The notes under the pieces: generated by a model
Databases searched by the model: none
What the model was told of the DNA's origin: nothing
What the model saw: the letters and a program-made list of their open reading frames with translations, nothing else
Made by a program: the position numbers and the translations under genes
Assembly (NCBI GenBank): GCA_031401235.1
Contig: JANNRJ010000035.1
Coordinates: 1-5,598 of the forward strand
Direction of reading: 5' to 3'
DNA: 5,598 bases
Source: UBA3006 sp031401235
GTDB lineage: Bacteria; Actinomycetota; Acidimicrobiia; Acidimicrobiales; Ilumatobacteraceae
Shown here: positions 1 to 4,829 of the stretch, piece after piece
Position numbering within the stretch: position 1 is the stretch's first letter
How the letters are laid out: each line of letters begins with the position of its first letter

Positions 1-1
1 T

Positions 2-1357
2 CAGGGTGCTCGAGTCGCAATAGTGAGTCAAAACTCGGCACGACTGCTCACCAGCTTCTTTGGTGTCAGCGGATCCGGTCGCATTCTCGTTCCAATTAAT
101 TTTCGTCTTGTTGCCAATGAAATTTCGTACATCATCGAGCATTCTGGTGCCGAAGTGTTGCTTGTTGATCCGGAACTCAATGAATTGCTTGCCAGCGTCA
201 CTGCAACCCATCGATTTGTCATTGGCCAAGAGTCGGATGAAATTCTCTATCGCGATGGCATTGAGCCACAAGCCTGGTCACCCGACGAGGATGCCACTGC
301 CACAATCAACTACACCAGTGGCACAACGGCGCGACCAAAAGGTGTGCAACTCACGCATCGCAGTCTGTGGCTGAATGCCGCGACTTTTGGTTGGCATATG
401 GGAGTAAATGATCGTGATGTATATCTGCACACGTTGCCGCAGTTTCACTGCAACGGTTGGGGAATGGTGTATGCGGTCACGGCAATGGGTGGTGAGCACA
501 TTATTTTACGCAAGGTTGACGGCGCGGAAATTTTGCATCGAGTTGAAAAGCATGGTGTCACAATGCTGTGTGGGGCACCGGCTGTGGCGAATGCGATTCT
601 CGATGCCGCGGCAACATGGCCAGGAGAAATTCCAGGACGGGGTCGGGTGCGTTTGGTCGTGGCCGGAGCGGCGCCTCCGACGCGCACGATTGAGCGAGTG
701 CGATCTGAACTTGGTTGGGAGTTTGTTCAAATATATGGACTCACCGAGACGGCACCTCTGTTGACGATCAACCGGATGCGCGCCGAGTTCGATTCCTTGT
801 CGCCGGCAGATCAAGCGAGCAAATTGAGTTCGGCAGGCGGACCTGCGCTAGGTGTTGAAACAATAGTTGACGAGCACGGCGAAATTTTCGCTCGCAGCAA
901 TGTAGTCATGGAGGGTTACTGGAATCAGCCCGCGGAAACTGACAAAGCAATCGAGGGTGGATGGTTTCATACCGGTGACGGTGGCACGATTGGCGACGAT
1001 CATTTTCTGACGATTTCAGATCGGAAGAAGGATGTGATCATCTCCGGGGGTGAGAATATCAGTTCAATTGAAGTGGAAGATGCAATTTTCTCTCATCCCA
1101 ACGTCGCCGAAGTTGCAGTCATTGGTATTCCCGATGAAAAGTGGGGAGAGCTGGTGCTTGCACTTGTAGTCAGGACCCCTAACTCAGATCTTGGCGAGGA
1201 AGAAGTCGTGGCGTATGCCAGGACGAGACTTGCCGGATACAAATGTCCGAAGAAGGTAGAATTTCGAACTGAATTATTTAGAACCGCCACCGGAAAATTG
1301 CAGAAATTCAAATTGCGTGAACCGTATTGGCGTGGTCGAGAGCGGCAAATCAACTAA
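2..1357 (+). CDS. Acyl-CoA synthetase (AMP-forming), 5' end beyond the window
   Basis: An adenylate-forming ligase of the ANL superfamily, expected to convert a carboxylic acid, ATP and CoA into acyl-CoA, AMP and pyrophosphate in the cytoplasm. Seen: the P-loop motif TSGTTARPKG (314-343), FHCNGWG (about 444-464, common in fatty-acyl ligases), YGLTE (734-748), the TGD motif (971-979), the hinge block DRKKDVIISGGEN (1019-1057) and the C-terminal TATGKLQK with the catalytic lysine at 1295-1297. The C-terminus is therefore complete. The frame is open to the left edge and reads QGARVAIVSQNSARLL, the normal family sequence, so the GTG at 23 is an internal valine codon and not the start. About 451 residues are visible; full-length relatives have roughly 510-550. 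The third glycine usual in the P-loop (TSGTTG) is alanine here. The downstream F420-type reductase begins 26 bases after the stop, suggesting co-transcription. The acyl substrate cannot be told; medium- or long-chain fatty acid is the likeliest guess. Confidence 0.93.
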   Translation, partial: QGARVAIVSQNSARLLTSFFGVSGSGRILVPINFRLVANEISYIIEHSGAEVLLVDPELNELLASVTATHRFVIGQESDEILYRDGIEPQAWSPDEDATATINYTSGTTARPKGVQLTHRSLWLNAATFGWHMGVNDRDVYLHTLPQFHCNGWGMVYAVTAMGGEHIILRKVDGAEILHRVEKHGVTMLCGAPAVANAILDAAATWPGEIPGRGRVRLVVAGAAPPTRTIERVRSELGWEFVQIYGLTETAPLLTINRMRAEFDSLSPADQASKLSSAGGPALGVETIVDEHGEIFARSNVVMEGYWNQPAETDKAIEGGWFHTGDGGTIGDDHFLTISDRKKDVIISGGENISSIEVEDAIFSHPNVAEVAVIGIPDEKWGELVLALVVRTPNSDLGEEEVVAYARTRLAGYKCPKKVEFRTELFRTATGKLQKFKLREPYWRGRERQIN

Positions 1358-1373
1358 TCACCAGCCGTAATAG

Positions 1374-1379
1374 AAGGAG
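1374..1379 (+). promoter_or_regulatory. Ribosome binding site that fixes the reductase start
   Basis: AAGGAG lies 4 bases before the ATG at 1384, a near-perfect Shine-Dalgarno match. It favours this ATG over the in-frame TTG at 1327, which would make the protein begin inside the synthetase gene. It is the only strong Shine-Dalgarno sequence I found in front of a gene in the window. Confidence 0.8.
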
Positions 1380-1383
1380 CTCA

Positions 1384-1812
1384 ATGCCAAGTGACTTTCA
1401 ACTAAAGACAATGAATGCAATCCATCGCGCGATTATTGGAGTTACTCGCGGACGCGTGGGCTGGAGCGCAGGAAAAATGCCAGTGCTCAAATTAACCACG
1501 ATCGGGCGAAAGAGCGGTGCATCGCGAACCGTGATGCTCACTTCTCCGTTGCAAGAAAACAACGCGATCGTCATTGTTGCTTCTCGCGGCGGCGATGATC
1601 ATCATCCGGCTTGGTTTCTTAACTTACGAGCCATTCCACAAGTTGAAGTTTCGTATTTGGGTAAACCCACGCAAAAGATGATCGCCCGCATCGCTTCGGA
1701 TTCAGAGCGAGCGCGGATGTGGCCATTAGTGGCAGCGAAATACAAGGGCTATGCCGGCTATCAGACCAAGACAACACGGGAAATTCCACTAGTCGTCCTA
1801 AACGAGGTCTAA
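1384..1812 (+). CDS. F420-dependent oxidoreductase, Ddn/nitroreductase-like (DUF385) family
   Basis: A 142-residue protein of the deazaflavin-dependent nitroreductase family (split beta-barrel, flavin/deazaflavin binding), about the length of M. tuberculosis Ddn. Seen: LKLTTIGRKSGASRTVML near residues 34-51, then IVIVASRGGDD, HPAWFLNLRAIPQVEV, and a C-terminal YAGYQTKTTREIPLVVL block. These are the conserved positions of the family, which uses reduced coenzyme F420 as hydride donor. The physiological substrate is unknown; family members reduce quinones, nitro compounds and other conjugated systems. The start is the ATG preceded by AAGGAG. It follows the acyl-CoA synthetase by 26 bases with no terminator seen between them, so it is probably the second gene of that operon. 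No signal peptide is seen. If the assignment is right, the host makes F420, which is typical of actinobacteria and some archaea. Confidence 0.88.
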   Translation: MPSDFQLKTMNAIHRAIIGVTRGRVGWSAGKMPVLKLTTIGRKSGASRTVMLTSPLQENNAIVIVASRGGDDHHPAWFLNLRAIPQVEVSYLGKPTQKMIARIASDSERARMWPLVAAKYKGYAGYQTKTTREIPLVVLNEV

Positions 1813-1824
1813 TCCCCCCACATC

Positions 1825-1853
1825 TTGCTACTGCGGTAGGAGTGTAGTAGCAT
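1825..1853 (+). promoter_or_regulatory. Promoter of the toxin-antitoxin operon, probably leaderless
   Basis: A -35-like TTGCTA (1825-1830) and a -10-like TAGCAT (1848-1853) are separated by exactly 17 bases; each matches 4 of 6 consensus bases. The A of the antitoxin ATG (1860) lies 6 bases after the -10 box, which is where transcription would start, so the mRNA would have no leader. This fits the absence of a usable Shine-Dalgarno: AGGAG at 1838-1842 is 17 bases away, and AGGGG at 1854-1858 is only one base from the ATG. Leaderless transcripts with this geometry are common in actinobacteria. That this promoter is used is inferred. Confidence 0.6.
1826..1852. promoter_or_regulatory. Inverted repeat over the TA promoter, candidate antitoxin operator
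   Basis: A perfect 7-base inverted repeat, TGCTACT (1826-1832) and AGTAGCA (1846-1852), with a 13-base spacer, covers most of the -35 and -10 boxes of the promoter in front of the antitoxin. Inside it GTAG recurs at 1836-1839, 1844-1847 and 1847-1850, with CTAC at 1828-1831. Ribbon-helix-helix antitoxins commonly repress their own operon by binding short repeated or inverted elements at the promoter. A bound dimer or tetramer here would block RNA polymerase. The repeat is seen; its role as operator is inferred. Confidence 0.5.
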
Positions 1854-1859
1854 AGGGGT

Positions 1860-2081
1860 ATGAAATTGAGCGTGAGCCTTCCTGAACTTGACTGCGAATT
1901 TCTTGATGAGTGTGTCGAAAGCGGAAGTTATGCGTCGCGATCGGCCGTTGTGGCGAGGGCACTTCGTTTGCTGAGGACGGCTGACCTCGGAAAAATGTAC
2001 GAGGAGGCTTTTGCCGAATGGCAAGCAAGTGATGAGTCTTCGGATTGGGACTCGCTCGATGAAGCCGACTGGGAAAGATAA
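1860..2081 (+). CDS. Ribbon-helix-helix antitoxin, MazE9-like
   Basis: A 73-residue antitoxin of a type II toxin-antitoxin pair. The N-terminus MKLSVSLPELD followed by FLDECVESG and SYASRSAVVARALRLLR gives the beta-strand, helix, turn and helix of a ribbon-helix-helix DNA-binding domain (residues 1-40). The rest, containing YEEAFAEW and an acidic tail rich in D, E, S and W (residues 46-73), should be the toxin-wrapping, protease-sensitive part. From memory it closely resembles M. tuberculosis MazE9 (Rv2801A), which also begins MKLSVSLS and has a similar EW segment. It is not the AbrB-type MazE of E. coli. Expected roles are to neutralise the following MazF toxin and to repress the shared promoter. 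The toxin ATG overlaps its stop codon by one base, so the pair is translationally coupled. The start is supported by the family N-terminus and the promoter geometry. Confidence 0.88.
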   Translation: MKLSVSLPELDCEFLDECVESGSYASRSAVVARALRLLRTADLGKMYEEAFAEWQASDESSDWDSLDEADWER

Positions 2082-2428
2082 TGCTTCGCGGTGAGATTCG
2101 ATACGTGAACTTTGGTGAATCGAAGCTAGGTGAGGTTGCCAAGCGTCGACCAGCAGTTGTGGTCAGCAATGACACACTTAATGCGACAAGTGCTGCCTTG
2201 AGTCGTGGCGTCGTCACCGTTGTACCAATTACATCGAACGTCAAGAAGGTGTATCCGTTCCAGGTCCGACTGTTGCGAAAAACGACCGGGCTTAGAATTG
2301 ACTCAAAGGCTCAAGCCGAGCAGATTCGTTCGGTTTCGATTTCACGTATCGGAGATCGCATTGGACGGTTGTCTGCGGAAGCGCAAGAACAACTTGATGC
2401 GGCGCTGCGCCTGCACCTAGGGATATGA
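2081..2428 (+). CDS. MazF/PemK-family endoribonuclease toxin, MazF9-like
   Basis: A 115-residue toxin expected to cleave single-stranded RNA at a short sequence and so stop translation when the antitoxin is degraded. Seen: LRGEIRYVNFG at the N-terminus; RRPAVVVSND (residues 22-31) with the conserved Arg23 and Pro24; VTVVPITSN (45-53) with Thr51 at the position of the catalytic threonine of MazF; YPFQV; and KAQAEQIRS (76-84), the late conserved block. Length is normal for the family and no key residue is missing, so the toxin looks active. From memory it closely resembles M. tuberculosis MazF9 (Rv2801c), including the VVPITSN, VYPFQV and KAQAEQIRS stretches. Its ATG overlaps the antitoxin stop by one base (TAATG), with a weak GGAAAG eight to three bases ahead, so its synthesis probably depends on antitoxin translation. 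Its cleavage site cannot be predicted from the sequence alone. Confidence 0.93.
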   Translation: MLRGEIRYVNFGESKLGEVAKRRPAVVVSNDTLNATSAALSRGVVTVVPITSNVKKVYPFQVRLLRKTTGLRIDSKAQAEQIRSVSISRIGDRIGRLSAEAQEQLDAALRLHLGI

Positions 2429-2444
2429 CATTGCATACCTTTTT
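2421..2444 (+). terminator. Possible intrinsic terminator of the TA operon, overlapping the toxin stop
   Basis: GG(A)TATG at 2421-2427 can pair with CATACC at 2434-2439, giving six base pairs with one bulged A and a six-base loop. TTTTT (2440-2444) follows directly. The toxin stop codon TGA (2426-2428) lies in the hairpin. The stem is short and AU-rich, so termination may be partial. Confidence 0.35.
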
Positions 2445-2481
2445 CCCTTCCTTCGGAGAGCACCCGTACTGAAACCCGCAC

Positions 2482-2487
2482 TAGTCT
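2482..2487 (+). promoter_or_regulatory. -10 box of a probable leaderless promoter for the acyl-CoA dehydrogenase
   Basis: TAGTCT fits the actinobacterial TANNNT -10 pattern and stands exactly 6 bases before the ATG at 2494, the same geometry as at the antitoxin gene. No convincing -35 box is seen 16-18 bases upstream, which is not unusual in this group. There is no Shine-Dalgarno in front of the ATG, consistent with a leaderless mRNA. Confidence 0.45.
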
Positions 2488-2493
2488 GAGCGC

Positions 2494-3810
2494 ATGCCAG
2501 CACCCGGAATGCATTCAGGAATAACCACCGACGACGCAATGAATTTGGCAATGTCGCCTAAGGCGGTTCCGCTATTCGAAGCGGTGAAGTTATTCATCAC
2601 CAATGAAGTTGAGCCGATCACTGCTGAGTTCTATCGGCTTGGCGAAAATCGCAAGGAACACTGGGGCTACGGCGAAGGTCAACTGGAGTTACTCAACTCA
2701 GTGAAAAAGAAAGCCAAGGCCAGTGGGTTGTGGAACTTCTTTCTCCCCAATGCCGAGACAGGTGAAGGGTTGTCCAATCTTGACTACGCCTACATCGCCA
2801 ATGAGTTGGGTAAGAACCCACTTGCTTCTGAATGTTTGAACTGCAGCGCACCCGATACCGGGAACATGGAAGTACTTGAGCGAGTCGGGACACCCGAGCA
2901 GAAAAAGAAATGGCTCGAGCCATTGTTAGAAGGCGAGATTCGTTCGGCATTTGCAATGACTGAGCCAGATGTTGCATCTTCGGATGCAAAAAACATTCGC
3001 TGTCGAGCCGTGCTTGACGGTGATGAGTGGGTGATTAACGGCGAGAAGTACTACATCTCTGGAGCCGGAGATCCTCGATGCAAGATAATGATCTGCATGG
3101 TGCAGACCAGTCCCGACGGTCCGCCACACAAGCGGCAATCACAAATACTGGTTCCGATGGATACTCCGGGGGTGCAAATTCTCGGACCAATGGAAGTGTT
3201 CGGTGAAGATGACGCACCGCATGGTCACATGCATCTACGTTTCACTGATGTGCGGGTCCCAGCATCAAACATGTTGCTCGGCGAGGGTCGTGGTTTTGAG
3301 ATCTCTCAGGTGCGATTGGGCCCGGGGCGTATTCACCATTGCATGCGTTCAATTGGTGCCGCCGAGCGCGCACTCGAGTTGATGGTCCGACGCGGACTAA
3401 CCCGCGAGGCGTTTGGCAAACCGATCGCGCGACTCGGCAAAAACACCGAAGTGATTGCCAAAGCGCGCATTGAAATCGAGGCCATGCGTTTGATGGTGTT
3501 GCGCGCGGCAAAAGCGATGGACACGATGGGAAATGTTGAAGCCCGAGTGTGGGTGAGTGCCGTCAAGGCAATGGTGCCCGAGCGCGTGTGCAAAATCATT
3601 GACGAAGCAATTCAGATGCATGGCGCCACAGGAGTATCGCAATGGACACCTCTTGCTCGTATGTACACGAGTCAGCGTACGCTTCGTCTCGCCGATGGTC
3701 CCGATGAAGTGCACTGGTATGTAGTGGGTCGTGCCGAACTTTCGCGCTATGAAGGTGACTCCGCGCCCGTCAAGACAACCCAGCGCGGCGGTGTTTTTTC
3801 AGGTCCGTAA
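2494..3810 (+). CDS. Acyl-CoA dehydrogenase, ACAD10/11-like FadE
   Basis: A 438-residue flavoenzyme expected to oxidise an acyl-CoA to the trans-2-enoyl-CoA with FAD, the first step of beta-oxidation. Seen: an N-terminal helical domain containing WGYGEG and GLWNFFLPNAETGEGLSNLDYA; the FAD-contacting FAMTEP (residues 153-158) followed by VASSDAKNI; the middle-domain stretch DEWVINGEKYYISGAGD; GPGRIHHCMR (276-285) and AAERALELM; REAFGKPI; QMHGATGVSQ; and ADGPDEVH (400-407). The combination of MTEPDVASSDA, RIHHCMR and ADGPDEVH marks the ACAD10/11-like subfamily, in which Asp (Asp401 here) replaces the catalytic Glu of short- and medium-chain enzymes. I chose the ATG at 2494 because of the -10 box six bases before it. 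The ATG at 2539 (MNLAMSPKA) also matches where many relatives begin and cannot be excluded. It is transcribed towards the aldo/keto reductase gene. The chain-length or branched substrate is unknown. Confidence 0.92.
   Translation: MPAPGMHSGITTDDAMNLAMSPKAVPLFEAVKLFITNEVEPITAEFYRLGENRKEHWGYGEGQLELLNSVKKKAKASGLWNFFLPNAETGEGLSNLDYAYIANELGKNPLASECLNCSAPDTGNMEVLERVGTPEQKKKWLEPLLEGEIRSAFAMTEPDVASSDAKNIRCRAVLDGDEWVINGEKYYISGAGDPRCKIMICMVQTSPDGPPHKRQSQILVPMDTPGVQILGPMEVFGEDDAPHGHMHLRFTDVRVPASNMLLGEGRGFEISQVRLGPGRIHHCMRSIGAAERALELMVRRGLTREAFGKPIARLGKNTEVIAKARIEIEAMRLMVLRAAKAMDTMGNVEARVWVSAVKAMVPERVCKIIDEAIQMHGATGVSQWTPLARMYTSQRTLRLADGPDEVHWYVVGRAELSRYEGDSAPVKTTQRGGVFSGP
3761..3799 (+). terminator. Weak terminator-like structure in the dehydrogenase 3' end
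   Basis: CCGCGC (3761-3766) and GCGCGG (3783-3788) are complementary with a 16-base loop, and a run of six T (3794-3799) follows five bases later, just before the stop codon at 3808. The long loop and the gap before the T run make this a poor intrinsic terminator. It is listed because the convergent gene ends 11 bases away and no better terminator is seen for this strand. Confidence 0.2.
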
Positions 3811-3821
3811 TTAGTTCAATC

Positions 3822-4820
3822 TCAAGGCCGAGTTGCTGGTGATTCTGTTTTGCGGGGATCAGTGACGATCACTCCAGCAAGTGCTTCATCTATCGATTTC
3901 ATCAAGGTGGAATCGAGTTTCACCTTGGCCGCCATGACATTGTCATCAAGTTGCTCAGGTCTCGAAGCACCGACGATCGCCGATGCCACATTCTTGTTTT
4001 GCAACACCCAAGCGACACCAAGTTGGGCCATAGTAAGTCCGGCTTGATCTGCCAAAGGTCGCAATTTTTGTACTTTGGTAAGCACTTCGTCGGTCATCCA
4101 CCGAGAAATAAAATTTTTTCCACTGAGTTCATCCGTTGCCCGAGACCCCGCTGGTGGTGGCTGACCCGGTAGGTATTTGCCAGTGAGCACACCTTGGGCA
4201 AGAGGCGACCACACGATTTGTGACAAACCTTCGTGTTCGCAGGCGGGAACGACTTCTTGTTCGATGACACGCCACAACATTGAATATTGCGGTTGATTGG
4301 AAATGAACGGCACATGCAATTCGCGAGCGAGTTGCGCGGCACGCGTGATCTGTTCAGCGTTCCACTCAGATACACCGATATATAGGGCTTTACCTTGTCG
4401 AACAACGTCAGCAAAGGCGAGCATTGTCTCTTCAAGAGGAGTCTCGACATCAAAGCGATGTGCTTGATAGAGATCCACATAGTCGGTGTCAAGTCGCTTC
4501 AAAGAACCATTAATTGATTCCAAGATATGTTTGCGAGATAATCCGCGATTGTTCTGACCCTTGCCGGTCGGCCAATACACCTTGGTGCAGATCTCGATAC
4601 TTTCGCGGCGTACTCCTGACAGGGCGCGACCAAGCACTCCCTCCGCCCTGGTTCCGGCGTACACATCTGCCGTATCAAATGTGGTGATCCCAAGTTCCAG
4701 GGCACGCTGTACGCAAGCAATCGCTGCTTGTTCTTCGATTTGACTTCCATGTGTGATCCAGTTTCCATAGCTAATTGCCGAAACTTTTAGTCCACTGTTT
4801 CCGAGATAGCGAAATTCCAT
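3822..4820 (-). CDS. Aldo/keto reductase, Kv-beta/YghZ-like
   Basis: A 332-residue NADPH-dependent oxidoreductase with a TIM-barrel fold, expected to reduce an aldehyde or ketone in the cytoplasm. Seen: the N-terminus MEFRYLGNSGLKVSAISYGNW; the catalytic tetrad Asp49 and Tyr54 (in FDTADVYAG), Lys80 (in ICTKVYW) and His121 (in YQAHRFD), all present; SNQPQYSML and IVWSPLAQGVLTGKY in the cofactor-binding half; and VASAIVGASRPEQLDDN near the C-terminus, which normally contacts the NADP(H) phosphate. Length and motif style match the group containing the voltage-gated potassium channel beta subunits and E. coli YghZ, not the shorter AKR1-5 type. The true substrate is unknown. It starts 9 bases after the stop of the MFS transporter gene, with no clear Shine-Dalgarno, so it is probably translated by coupling as the distal gene of that operon. 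Confidence 0.92.
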   Translation of the reverse strand: MEFRYLGNSGLKVSAISYGNWITHGSQIEEQAAIACVQRALELGITTFDTADVYAGTRAEGVLGRALSGVRRESIEICTKVYWPTGKGQNNRGLSRKHILESINGSLKRLDTDYVDLYQAHRFDVETPLEETMLAFADVVRQGKALYIGVSEWNAEQITRAAQLARELHVPFISNQPQYSMLWRVIEQEVVPACEHEGLSQIVWSPLAQGVLTGKYLPGQPPPAGSRATDELSGKNFISRWMTDEVLTKVQKLRPLADQAGLTMAQLGVAWVLQNKNVASAIVGASRPEQLDDNVMAAKVKLDSTLMKSIDEALAGVIVTDPRKTESPATRP

Positions 4821-4829
4821 AAGGCAAAT

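Noticed and set aside
1327..1383. Longer form of the F420-type reductase beginning at a TTG inside the synthetase gene
   Set aside because: The extra 19 residues look nothing like the family N-terminus, and the ATG at 1384 has an AAGGAG ribosome binding site.
1826..1858. The inverted repeat read as a transcription terminator of the reductase gene
   Set aside because: No T run follows it; the sequence after the right arm is TAGGGGTATG. Its overlap with promoter boxes fits an operator better.
1828..2244. Minus-strand open frame of 138 codons opposite the TA pair
   Set aside because: It is the antisense shadow of two well-recognised coding regions, and its protein is low-complexity with no recognisable domain.
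1813..2493. Direct repeats or target-site duplications flanking the TA cassette
   Set aside because: No matching repeats of useful length were found by eye on the two sides, so a recent transposition cannot be supported.
2311..2514. Minus-strand open frame across the gap between toxin and dehydrogenase
   Set aside because: It overlaps the toxin end and the dehydrogenase start, has a Cys/Ser/Arg-rich composition typical of shadow frames, and no recognisable motif.
2539..2541. Alternative ATG start of the dehydrogenase
   Set aside because: It gives a family-like N-terminus, but there is no ribosome binding site, and 2494 has a well-placed -10 box. Kept as an open alternative.
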